From Verrucomicrobiia bacterium (lineage in GTDB: Bacteria > Verrucomicrobiota > Verrucomicrobiia > Opitutales > Opitutaceae): DNA of 23,093 bases. The notes beneath the pieces were generated by a model, which saw nothing but the letters and a program-made list of their open reading frames with translations, did no database searches and had not been told where the DNA came from. The translations under genes and the position numbers were made by a program. Positions 7,476 through 15,670 of the stretch are shown here, piece after piece. How positions within the stretch are numbered: position 1 is the first letter of the stretch; each line of letters opens with the position of its first letter. The stretch covers positions 1 through 23,093 of the forward strand of contig JAUHWE010000005.1 in the NCBI GenBank assembly GCA_030424825.1. Direction: 5' to 3'.

Positions 7476-7887
7476 GAACGCTCTGTCGTGTGCACCATTT
7501 TAATCGTGCACTAGCGGAACGCGTTTAGTTTTCAGCATCTATCGTGCAGGATTGCGATAGTCCTGAATTGGATCCTGATCTAGATTTTGCTGCTACTTCG
7601 TTACCTTGGATTAGCAGTTTCAAATCCACCTAAGGCCGGAGGCTTTTTACGGGATTCGATGTCACGCTTCGATCCATTAGAATGAAATTGAACCTCACTC
7701 TAGACTTTTCCCTGTAGCCCAGAATGAAGGCGTTGGGTTTCGTAAAATAAATAATGAATGGGATTGATTTCTATTAATGAAGGTCCATGTTCTCTCTCCG
7801 GCTTGCGCGCTTCTTGTTAGGTTGTTTACTAGACATCTTCAATCTAGCATTGTTTGCGCCAAGCCACTTTCGTATCTGGGTTTCTCG
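7476..7887. other. 412-base convergent intergenic region without a gene
   Basis: This stretch separates the second aminotransferase (plus strand) from the convergent MFS gene (minus strand). I find no credible gene. It holds an inverted repeat, GTGCAC at 7490-7495 and 7506-7511, directly after the aminotransferase stop, and a short terminator-like hairpin at 7632-7648. Confidence 0.6.
7632..7648 (+). terminator. weak intrinsic terminator candidate
   Basis: AAGGCC and GGCTTT form a six-pair stem (one G-U) around a three-base GGA loop, and the T run continues after the stem. It lies between convergent genes, where a terminator is expected, but the stem is short. Confidence 0.4.
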
Positions 7888-9171
7888 CTATTTCCAGGCT
7901 TGTGAAAGAGATGTTTTTACCGGAGTACCAGGATTGTCTCGGATTTTCCAAGTATTACTCGAATTACTGGGCAGATCGATAGTCTTGCTTGCGAGGGTGC
8001 TAATGCCACAGAGCGATAATAAGCAACCTGACAGAATAAGAATAAAAGGAGCTCCATACAGCGAATATCCGAGACTTCCGCAAAGGGTACCGACTGACTT
8101 GCCTAGCATATTGATCGCTTGGAAAAGGCTCATTCGCATTCCTTTCTGGCTCGGTATTCCGTGATTAGTTACCAGCACGTGCCACGTTGGAATTCTAAGA
8201 GCGGTAAAGCCTGTGACGATTGAGAATAGAATGAACACGGTGACGGAGGAATTGGCTAAAGGAGCGCCCGCGATTAGGGTGAATCCTTGCAAAACGAGCG
8301 AAATCATTAATAGGTTGCGCGTTCCGAACGAGTTTAGGCGGGGTGTGGCGAACAGAAATAACAAGGTCTGTAAAAGCCCCGAAAGCAGGAACATGGGAGC
8401 GATCTCGCTGGGTGATAGAGTAAATTCCCGCAAAAGCCAGAGTGTGGCTGAGACATAGATCATTGAAGAGGCGAAGAACGTTAAGAAAGAAAGACCAAAT
8501 AGGGGGGCGGGAAAATGGTGGAATCCGGTTGATATCAATTTTCGAAAATAGCTTAGGGCTGCCTGGCTTTCAAAGCTGGTTGGTTGAGAGTTCGGTTTGA
8601 GAGCCCGAGAAACAAAGGGGATGGCTAGGAGGCAAAGCATTCCAGTGAAGAAACTGAGAGTATTGAAACTTACGATATCTAACAGGAATACTCCGAGAGG
8701 AAACCCGATGGTGTGCCCGATGGCGTAGCCGCACAGTATTCGACTAATGACTCGGTGGAGTTTCGGAGTTCGGAAGCAATCGCTTGCGTATGCGGAGGGA
8801 AGTCCGACTAGCATTCCCGAGCTGCCACCTGCCCAAAGGCGTAGGAGCAGCAAATCGGCAAAACTGTGGGCAAAAATGTGCAATGTCAAAGCAGCGGAAA
8901 GAGTCGCGTATCCAAAAAGAATCAGCTTCCTCCGTCCAATGAGATCGGAAAGCGGTCCAGCGACGAGAGCGACGATCGCAGTAGCAAGAGGGTAGCATCC
9001 AAGCAGATATCCTAGTTGGGCTTCGCTTATCAATCTTTGCTCATGGAGGACGGGAATTCCGACGAGCGAGAACGAGTTCTGAACCGAGAGAACAAAGGTA
9101 GTGGCGAGAAAGGATAGGGATACAGAGGTTGCTCCTCGTTGGGGCTCTGAATCCTTTGACGTATTGAGCAT
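7888..9171 (-). CDS. MFS transporter, 12-helix type
   Basis: The protein has 427 residues and a hydrophobic pattern fitting twelve membrane helices. The loop 2-3 motif A of the major facilitator superfamily is clear in GPLSDLIGRRKLILFG (72-87). The gene starts 25 bases after the stop of the minus-strand TonB-dependent receptor and is probably co-transcribed with it. That pairing suggests import of a receptor substrate across the inner membrane, or export of a related compound. The sequence does not show the substrate or the direction. The first 14 residues are polar, and the ATG at 9171 is the only good start. A plus-strand open frame that overlaps the 3' end of this gene is its shadow. Confidence 0.88.
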   Translation of the reverse strand: MLNTSKDSEPQRGATSVSLSFLATTFVLSVQNSFSLVGIPVLHEQRLISEAQLGYLLGCYPLATAIVALVAGPLSDLIGRRKLILFGYATLSAALTLHIFAHSFADLLLLRLWAGGSSGMLVGLPSAYASDCFRTPKLHRVISRILCGYAIGHTIGFPLGVFLLDIVSFNTLSFFTGMLCLLAIPFVSRALKPNSQPTSFESQAALSYFRKLISTGFHHFPAPLFGLSFLTFFASSMIYVSATLWLLREFTLSPSEIAPMFLLSGLLQTLLFLFATPRLNSFGTRNLLMISLVLQGFTLIAGAPLANSSVTVFILFSIVTGFTALRIPTWHVLVTNHGIPSQKGMRMSLFQAINMLGKSVGTLCGSLGYSLYGAPFILILSGCLLSLCGISTLASKTIDLPSNSSNTWKIRDNPGTPVKTSLSQAWK

Positions 9172-9196
9172 CGCTTCCTTTACCGGGTCTGAGTTT

Positions 9197-11671
9197 CTAA
9201 AAAGATTGTTTAAACCCCAAGATTGCGTAGCGGTCGCTATATTGATTTCGAAGCTTTTTCAGGGGGGAACCTTCGTAGGACCTTTCGGGTTGATCGGTTA
9301 GGCCGAATAGATTCAGGTACACCTGCGACTTTTCATTCAACTGGAATGAGTTGTGCAGGGAAAGGGAAGTGACTTTTTCGCGATATTCGTCTTCTGCACT
9401 TCGATCTCCGATGTCGTCTAGGGCTGCACTTTGATAATTGAAGCTCAGTCGCCCGCTGTAGAATCCTTTTTGAGCAGTTAGTCCAAATTTGAGCAAATGG
9501 CGAGAGCGCTCAGGCACGTTGAGGAGTTCGTTTGGCCGAGTGGATACAGTTGCTTCCGAATCTGAATAGGTGTAGGCGATGCTTATGTCCGAGTTGTCCC
9601 AGAGTTGGTTTTGCCCAAACTTTTTGAGCCATTGAATTTCGAATCCCTCTATTTTAGCGCTTTCTCCGTTCTCGACTCTCCCCACTGTGTATTCTACTGG
9701 CTTTCCGTCTTCCTGAATGAACTCGTTGGATACGGCTCCGTAAAAGAAATCCTCAATGTCGATTGCGTAGGTCTCGATCGATAGGGTTCCAAACTGGTTG
9801 AGGTCTTGCAGAAGGGCGAAACGAAATTTATCTAAGGTGGTAGGGCTGAGGCTGGAGTTTCCCTCGGAAATCGAACGTGTAGGGATACTCACTCTTCGAT
9901 ACTCAACGATATCGAAATATTGTGGCCGCATAATCGACTGATACCATGCGGCTTTGATTTGAGTGTTCTTGGTGAGAGTGTAGGTTGTTTCCAGAGAAGG
10001 GTGAAAATTTGAATACTGGTTGCTTGCGCTCACCGCCTTTATGATGTCGTATGTCTCTGTTGATGGGTTGAGGACTCGCTCGATTAGGATTCCTCTATCA
10101 GGATCATCGATGATTTCCGGGATGACGATAGTGCCGTCGGTTCGCGTCTTCGTGTCTTCGAGTCGAGCTCCTGCCTCGAATGTCCAGTTGTCAAGGGTTG
10201 AAGAGGCAAGGAAATAGACCGAAGAGACAGACTCGAATGCCTCGTAAAAATTGGGAGCAGATTCCACCTTGGAGCGGTACTCTTGGAAGAGGAATTTGTC
10301 GGGGTTTGATGTTAGTAGATTTGCGCCCGCCTGAGAGTCTAATCCGCTTTGCTGGAGAATCTGTCCGTCGATTATCGGTTCGGAAGAATAGTTTCTCTCC
10401 ACGTCCGATAGGTAAAAGGGGTTTTGTGAATTCACATTGTAAACGTCCCGATCCTCTTCGCTTATTCGCTTCTTTTCCCTGTGCAGTAGACCTGTTTGGA
10501 TCCAAACATCTGTATTAAGAAATAGAGTCTTTCTTTCAGCATCGACTCTCCATGCTAGGTCTTCGTCATGTGTAATACTATCGTGTATACGTAGACTGGA
10601 AAAGCGGGCGGTGCTTTGATCGGTGAGATCCGAAAGGCCCTCTGCTTTGAAGGTTGGCAAAGTCTCGTCTGAAATATCATAGCTAAGGTCGAGGTCGTAA
10701 TCATTGAAATTCCAATTGTACCAACGTTGGTCGATTTTCCAACTGTGATTATAAAGCGAATAATAGATGTTCCATTCATCGCCCTGGTATTCTCCTCCGA
10801 TAATGTTGTGCTGCCGCGATCGTCCAGAAACCGTATCCCCAAAATAGCGCCGTGTACTTGCGTCTTCAAACTGGGCAACAGCGAGTATAGGTTCTCGGAT
10901 ACTTATTTCGTCTACGCTTGTTAGTGTGCCCGCACCGAATTGAAGCTCAATTCGATTACGGTAGAAGTGATCGGAGAAATCCTGGTAGTAGGTGTTGAAG
11001 AATATCGTGTGGTTCTCAGTTAATCGACGAGCAATCTGAGCGGAGTAGACGGTGTTGCGGGTATAAATTTCGTCCACCGAGTATCTGGGCCTGTCAAGGT
11101 AGTAGAGCGGCATTTCCTCGTTTCGGTTAAGGTTTGTGCCGTCTTCGATTTCCAGCAGATCGGTTTCCTGCCAGACGGCTTCGAAGTGCTCGATTTGCCG
11201 ATCCGATGCGGTGGAGCCGATCTGGGCAGAGAGAGCCCAGTTTTTCTCTGCGCCAAAAACACGCTTAAAGTTCACTCCTCCGCCACTTTCAGCTTTGCCG
11301 GAAAGATTGTTGTAGTTGAAATTGTACTCCAGAGTAAGCGCTTCACTGGCACCGGAAAAGAGGCTATTGGTGGGGAAAAAGGCCCGGAAATCAACCCCCT
11401 CTCCATCGAGCTCGGACCCAGGGGTCGTTCCTAGTTCGCCAAATATCTGGTATTCCGAAGCAATGGGATTTCTTTTCTGCAGAATTCGTCCGCGTTCACG
11501 CGGGCTCGAATTCACTTCGTCTTCTTGCTTAGAATCTGATTTGTTCGCTGAGGATTCTCCAAACGACGCTGTGGTGCCCGCTGTCTGGGATAGCAATACG
11601 GTTTGGGCACTGGAACATAGGCAAAGCAATGCCATGAAGCTCCACGCTCGTGGTTTCAGATTAATAGACAT
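9197..11671 (-). CDS. outer-membrane TonB-dependent receptor-type beta barrel, apparently without a normal plug
   Basis: From the ATG at 11671 the protein has 824 residues. The start is chosen because it sits in the shared AAAAAGATGTCTA context and is followed at once by a signal peptide (about 1-29, ending LLSQ); an upstream in-frame start at 11758 would bury that signal. After a polar stretch (30-70) the sequence moves quickly into barrel-like strands (ALTLEYNFNYNNLSG, GGGVNFKRVFG at 130-140). The C-terminal half is typical of TonB-dependent receptors, including AKIEGFEIQW and a terminal phenylalanine. The usual plug signatures (an R-x-PGV box, an R-G-x-x-x-N stretch, a DG-x-P motif) are not visible, unlike in the divergent receptor at 12058. 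The ligand is unknown. It is probably co-transcribed with the MFS gene downstream. Confidence 0.85.
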   Translation of the reverse strand: MSINLKPRAWSFMALLCLCSSAQTVLLSQTAGTTASFGESSANKSDSKQEDEVNSSPRERGRILQKRNPIASEYQIFGELGTTPGSELDGEGVDFRAFFPTNSLFSGASEALTLEYNFNYNNLSGKAESGGGVNFKRVFGAEKNWALSAQIGSTASDRQIEHFEAVWQETDLLEIEDGTNLNRNEEMPLYYLDRPRYSVDEIYTRNTVYSAQIARRLTENHTIFFNTYYQDFSDHFYRNRIELQFGAGTLTSVDEISIREPILAVAQFEDASTRRYFGDTVSGRSRQHNIIGGEYQGDEWNIYYSLYNHSWKIDQRWYNWNFNDYDLDLSYDISDETLPTFKAEGLSDLTDQSTARFSSLRIHDSITHDEDLAWRVDAERKTLFLNTDVWIQTGLLHREKKRISEEDRDVYNVNSQNPFYLSDVERNYSSEPIIDGQILQQSGLDSQAGANLLTSNPDKFLFQEYRSKVESAPNFYEAFESVSSVYFLASSTLDNWTFEAGARLEDTKTRTDGTIVIPEIIDDPDRGILIERVLNPSTETYDIIKAVSASNQYSNFHPSLETTYTLTKNTQIKAAWYQSIMRPQYFDIVEYRRVSIPTRSISEGNSSLSPTTLDKFRFALLQDLNQFGTLSIETYAIDIEDFFYGAVSNEFIQEDGKPVEYTVGRVENGESAKIEGFEIQWLKKFGQNQLWDNSDISIAYTYSDSEATVSTRPNELLNVPERSRHLLKFGLTAQKGFYSGRLSFNYQSAALDDIGDRSAEDEYREKVTSLSLHNSFQLNEKSQVYLNLFGLTDQPERSYEGSPLKKLRNQYSDRYAILGFKQSF

Positions 11672-11677
11672 CTTTTT
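11665..11677 (-). promoter_or_regulatory. shared start context AAAAAGATGTCTA (copy 3, minus-strand receptor)
   Basis: This is an exact copy of the 13-base start context, extended to the same 19 bases as at the FAD oxidase start. It sets the receptor start at 11671 rather than 11758. Confidence 0.7.
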
Positions 11678-12051
11678 ATTTTGTAGGGAAGGCCCCTCGA
11701 CAGTTTTGAGCATAGCTTGCGCCAACGTGGAGGCGATTATCGTTAATCTGTATCTCAACGGGGAGCAGGTTGCTTCCTGAGGAATTCGGGTAGGATAGAA
11801 GGGTTAAAATCGATAGATGGGATGCCCTATTTTGATGGATAGCTCAATTTTGAACGTATTGTTTTTGTATGCAAAAAAGCCTTACCCTAACTGAACAAGG
11901 GGGAGAGGTATTCATCATTATTATAGTGGGCTACCCAAAGCGAAAGCTTTGTTAGAGCAGACAAATCTAGAAAATGGATTTATCTTTCGGTGGGAACTAA
12001 GTGGCACCAATTATGCTGAAAGGGAATTGGTTTAACGGTAACTTAACCAAC
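11678..12051. promoter_or_regulatory. divergent receptor intergenic region with two small hairpins
   Basis: About 375 bases separate the two receptor genes and must hold both promoters. I see a T/A inverted repeat, TTTTTG at 11862-11867 and CAAAAA at 11872-11877. I also see a perfect six-pair hairpin with a GAAA tetraloop, CAAAGC-GAAA-GCTTTG, at 11936-11951. No strong sigma-70 pair and no known riboswitch core were recognised. Confidence 0.5.
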
Positions 12052-12064
12052 AAAAAGATGTCTA
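12052..12064 (+). promoter_or_regulatory. shared start context AAAAAGATGTCTA (copy 4, plus-strand receptor)
   Basis: This is an exact copy of the 13-base start context around the ATG at 12058. It supports that start over a GTG at 12001 in the same frame. Confidence 0.7.
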
Positions 12065-14697
12065 AATACAAATCGCTGAATGAACTCGGCTGGCACGACT
12101 ATGCGTGTGCAGCTCCCAGGAAAGAGCGGCTCGGTCGCAATTTCCTGAACTTCGTCTCTAGTTTCGCAGCTGTCGGTCTAGCCGCAGCTTCTTTATCGAC
12201 GCAATCGGTCCTTGGCCAAGGAATGGAAGTGCTTGAGTCTTTTACCGCTGTAGGGCAGGGTGAAAGTCGAGCTAACAATTCGCTCAATCTGGAAGCATTG
12301 GAAATTGCCATGCCAGGCGTCACGCCTGAGAAGTTGGTCGATAAGATTCCTGGAGTGAACGTTGTTACGCGAGATCCCTTTGGTTTCTACGAGTTCGGCA
12401 ACGATATTCGAGTCCGAGCGTTCAATATAAGTAATCTAGGGGTGACTCTCGATGGAGTCCCGGTCGGAAACAGTGATGCGAGGTACGGTACACCCATTGG
12501 TCGTCTCGTTGATACGCAGAATCTGACCGCGATCAAAGTGTCTCAGGGAGCAGGAGATGTGACAACTCCCGCTTATCAAGCTCTAGGTGGGTCGCTTCAG
12601 TATTTCACGAAGGACCCGTCGACGGAAGCGGGCGCGTTTATCAGCTTGGCTTATGGATCGTTCGATCACATGAGTTTATTTGCCAAGTACGAATTTGGTG
12701 AAATGGTGCCCGGACTGACGGGTTATGTGAGTGGCTCGCACTTTGAGTTTTCTCCGCGGGGTTTGGAAGGTCTAGGGAAGGGCATTGGTCGAAGGAATGA
12801 TGTCAAATTCAAGTACTCGCTTCCATCGGGGAAGTTAGATATTACATATGGTCTCACCTACAACGATCGAGATGACTTTGACACGGCGGGACTTGACTAC
12901 GCTGAGTGGCAAGATGCCGAAGCAGGTAACTATCGAGGTACGGGTCAAGGTTATATCGAGTATACGCCATGGGACTATCCGGGTATAGGTTCCTTCAATT
13001 ATGGTGATCTTTCGGATCAGGGTCGAAATCTTGGCCCTGTTAAATATCTGGATCCTACCGTTGGCCCGGGGGAAGGTGTTAACGCGATCTACTATGATAA
13101 GTGGCGCAATGGAAGAATGGATACGCTACAAAGGATGTCATTCGACTTTGATCTAGAAAATGGTAAATCGTTGTCAATCATTCCCTATTATCAAGATAAA
13201 GACAATTACGGGCTTTGGGGGCGGGATCAGGCCTATACTCAAACTCAAGTGCGGGCTGCCTTTCAAAACGATCCATCCCGCACCGATATCTGGGGACAAA
13301 TGTGGTACGACACCTTAGGCAATCCGGTTAGCGAAAGTGGAGAGATTGTTGAAGAATATAGCTCTGAACACGCGATTGTTGCTCCAGGTACCCTTGCTTA
13401 TTCTGATGGGGTGGAATTCGTGCCTGGCGTTCCGGGGCGAACGGCTCGAGATGAAAACTTCGGAGGACACCGCTACGGTGTGTCAGCGAACTATACCTGG
13501 AATACGGAAAACAACAAGTTTGTGATAGGATCTTGGTATGAATTTGATCATCATGGAACGGAGCGGCCCAACTATAACCTTGATGGAGGGAATGTCCTAG
13601 GAGAGTACCGGTACGACCAGTTTAACTTTACCAACTACACGCGTTATATTGATCAGGATGTTATGCAGTTTTGGGTACAAGACACATTTACTATGATGGA
13701 TGGAAATCTCGATGTCATAGCAGGCGTTAAGGCGATTAAGCTAGATCGAGACGCTCGAGGATTCCTGAGTATCGGTGAGTGGCTTGCCAATACAGAAACG
13801 CAGCGTTCTACGACTTACGAAGACTATTTCCTTCCTCAGTTCGGTTTGCTTTATGCTCTCGGTGACAACAAAGAGATTTTCTTCAACTACTCGGAGAATA
13901 TGGCTACTCCAAATTCAGGAACAATCACTACTGCGGGGGATACCTTCAATGCTGATATTCTGAAACCGGAATATTCCGACAACTTTGATATTGGTATTCG
14001 CGGAAGTGCAGGTTTCGGGAACTACACGGTTCAGGCCTACCAGATTTCCTATACAGATCGGATTCTCGCTTCGGCCGTTCCCATCGATTCGGCGAATGCG
14101 GGCGCTGCGGGAAACAGTGTATATCAGAATGTAGGAGGAGTTGACTCTTGGGGTGTGGAAGCCTCCGGCGATATTGCGACTCCCGTAGAGGGACTTAGGT
14201 TCAGCGGTTCGATTGCGCTTCAGGAAACCACCTTTCAGGAGGACTTGCTGGATTCCGTTGTGTTCATTGAAGATGGAGATCCTATCCCTACGGCTGATCC
14301 GGGCTACCGAGTCGCTGCCACCAGCAATCCCCTGGCTTATGAGATTTACGAAGACATCTCTGGCAACGATTTGGGGAATACGCCATTTCTTACCGCAAGT
14401 TTTGATGCGATCTACACTAGGGGTCCTGTACGGCTGACTTTTGGGGGCAAGTACTACGATGGTGTATATGTAAACACTCTAAATACTCAGCCGCTTGATT
14501 CCTATGTAGTATTTGACGCGGGCATAAGTTATACCGGAAAGCCGGATACTGCTCTGGAAGGTTGGAAGGTTTCTCTCAATACGTACAATGTTACGGACGA
14601 GTATTTTTGGCTAGCCCGCTCTTACAATGACGAAGATGGGCAAGTTCTTGCTGATCGTGGGCGGCAGTACACGTTGAAGTTCGATACTTCTTTCTAG
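12058..14697 (+). CDS. TonB-dependent outer-membrane receptor
   Basis: From 12058 the protein has 879 residues. A long basic n-region (1-28) precedes a hydrophobic signal core (about 30-50) that ends near VLGQ. MEVLESFTAVG (56-66) is a plausible TonB box. The plug follows at about 75-185: MPGVTPEKLVDKIPGVNVV, then a stretch including IRVRAFNISN, LDGVPVG (131-137) and ALGGSLQYFTKDP. The remaining 690 residues or so are barrel rich in aromatic strands, and the protein ends in phenylalanine (LKFDTSF). It is divergent from the other receptor and followed by a terminator and then a full TonB energiser operon. The ligand cannot be read from the sequence; large receptors of this kind carry siderophores, cobalamin, glycans or peptides. 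Confidence 0.93.
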   Translation: MSKYKSLNELGWHDYACAAPRKERLGRNFLNFVSSFAAVGLAAASLSTQSVLGQGMEVLESFTAVGQGESRANNSLNLEALEIAMPGVTPEKLVDKIPGVNVVTRDPFGFYEFGNDIRVRAFNISNLGVTLDGVPVGNSDARYGTPIGRLVDTQNLTAIKVSQGAGDVTTPAYQALGGSLQYFTKDPSTEAGAFISLAYGSFDHMSLFAKYEFGEMVPGLTGYVSGSHFEFSPRGLEGLGKGIGRRNDVKFKYSLPSGKLDITYGLTYNDRDDFDTAGLDYAEWQDAEAGNYRGTGQGYIEYTPWDYPGIGSFNYGDLSDQGRNLGPVKYLDPTVGPGEGVNAIYYDKWRNGRMDTLQRMSFDFDLENGKSLSIIPYYQDKDNYGLWGRDQAYTQTQVRAAFQNDPSRTDIWGQMWYDTLGNPVSESGEIVEEYSSEHAIVAPGTLAYSDGVEFVPGVPGRTARDENFGGHRYGVSANYTWNTENNKFVIGSWYEFDHHGTERPNYNLDGGNVLGEYRYDQFNFTNYTRYIDQDVMQFWVQDTFTMMDGNLDVIAGVKAIKLDRDARGFLSIGEWLANTETQRSTTYEDYFLPQFGLLYALGDNKEIFFNYSENMATPNSGTITTAGDTFNADILKPEYSDNFDIGIRGSAGFGNYTVQAYQISYTDRILASAVPIDSANAGAAGNSVYQNVGGVDSWGVEASGDIATPVEGLRFSGSIALQETTFQEDLLDSVVFIEDGDPIPTADPGYRVAATSNPLAYEIYEDISGNDLGNTPFLTASFDAIYTRGPVRLTFGGKYYDGVYVNTLNTQPLDSYVVFDAGISYTGKPDTALEGWKVSLNTYNVTDEYFWLARSYNDEDGQVLADRGRQYTLKFDTSF

Positions 14698-14746
14698 AAG
14701 GGTGGGAAATGAATTTAGGTTAGTAGTTCGTTTCGTATATAAGTAG

Positions 14747-14788
14747 GTCGCGGCGCCGAGCGCCTCTGGACTGGCGTCGCGACTTTTT
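14747..14788 (+). terminator. intrinsic terminator after the plus-strand receptor
   Basis: GTCGCGGCGCC (14747-14757) pairs with GGCGTCGCGAC (14773-14783) over 11 bases with one G-U pair. The loop is 15 bases and TTTTT follows. It ends the receptor transcript 50 bases after the stop and separates it from the energiser operon. Confidence 0.85.
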
Positions 14789-14812
14789 GAGAAAGATAAT
14801 CAGTATTATAAA
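14784..14812 (+). promoter_or_regulatory. possible sigma-70 promoter of the energiser operon
   Basis: TATAAA (14807-14812) is a good -10 candidate. A poor -35, TTTTTG (14784-14789), lies 17 bases upstream and overlaps the T run of the terminator. Placement just before the first gene of the operon supports it; the weak -35 argues for caution. Confidence 0.35.
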
Positions 14813-14864
14813 ATTAATCACAAATTGCGGCAAACGGAATGCGGATTGATCGCTATGTAAACCT

Positions 14865-15644
14865 ATGAACGATATGATTAAAATTAAATTGTCGATACTA
14901 GTCGCTGGAGGACTTATAGGGAACACCCTTTGGGGGTTAGAATCAGTCAAAAGCGCGCAGGGCGCTCTGAGTCAATGGGTTGAGGTAGAGAAGCAATTAG
15001 CTGCTGACGAGAGTGAATGGGCGGTGGAAAAGGAAGTGATCCAAAACTCTATCGAATTCATGAAGGAAGAGGTCGTACGCCTCGAAGAGATTATCAGTGC
15101 TGCCGATGAGACAGCATCAGCCGGAGAGCGAAAAAGAGAAGAGCTTGATCTGAAGAAAGAAGAGTATGACTCCGTCATGAAAGATGTAGAGGAGGCAGTT
15201 CTCTCTTACGAAGCTCAAATTCTAGAACAGTCTAAAAAATGGCCCAACGTTTTCCTGAAACTAGTAGAGGCACCTTTGAAGCGAATTCCACGAGAAAGCC
15301 AAAGGGAGGACATTCCGCTTACTTTGAGAATGCAAAACGTGGTCGTTATTATGACTCAGTTTGATAAATTTCAAGGGGTAATCTCTAAGGATACTGGGAT
15401 TCAGGAGATTGACGGAACCTCGAGAGAGGTAACCACTTTGTATTACGGTTTAGCTTACGCCTATTTTGTAGATGGCAGTGGAACGTATGCAGGATACGGA
15501 CACCCTAGAATTGACGACAAAGATGGATGGGAATGGATTTCGGACGCTACTTTGACAAAAAAAATCCAGGATCTGGTTGCGGTCTATGATCGAAGCAAGG
15601 AAGCCGTTTTCGTGGGTTTGCCAGCAAAAATTGTAACTCCCTAA
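14865..15644 (+). CDS. DUF3450 exported coiled-coil protein of the TonB2-type system
   Basis: The protein has 259 residues. A signal peptide (about 1-24, ending NTLWG) is followed by a charged coiled-coil region (about 30-130) and a C-terminal part (about 150-259) with TLYYGLAYAYFVDGSGTYAGYG, typical of DUF3450. DUF3450 genes lie directly before the long ExbB (TtpC) gene in TonB2-type clusters of marine bacteria; their exact role is not settled. A second in-frame ATG at 14874 is an alternative start. It is the first gene of a six-gene operon with gaps of 6-26 bases. Confidence 0.88.
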   Translation: MNDMIKIKLSILVAGGLIGNTLWGLESVKSAQGALSQWVEVEKQLAADESEWAVEKEVIQNSIEFMKEEVVRLEEIISAADETASAGERKREELDLKKEEYDSVMKDVEEAVLSYEAQILEQSKKWPNVFLKLVEAPLKRIPRESQREDIPLTLRMQNVVVIMTQFDKFQGVISKDTGIQEIDGTSREVTTLYYGLAYAYFVDGSGTYAGYGHPRIDDKDGWEWISDATLTKKIQDLVAVYDRSKEAVFVGLPAKIVTP

Positions 15645-15670
15645 TTAGGACAGAAATAGAAAAGGCACAA

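Noticed and set aside
7787..8164. Plus-strand open frame of 125 codons at the 3' end of the MFS gene
   Set aside because: Most of it is antisense to the MFS gene, whose motif A and helix pattern are clear; the part outside shows no family features.
11316..11780. Plus-strand open frame of 154 codons over the 5' end of the minus-strand receptor
   Set aside because: It is antisense to the receptor N-terminus and signal peptide and has no recognisable domain.
11678..12051. Cobalamin riboswitch before the receptor
   Set aside because: No B12-box-like core sequence could be found on either strand.
12001..12057. GTG start upstream of the plus-strand receptor
   Set aside because: The ATG at 12058 has the shared start context and gives a more normal signal peptide.
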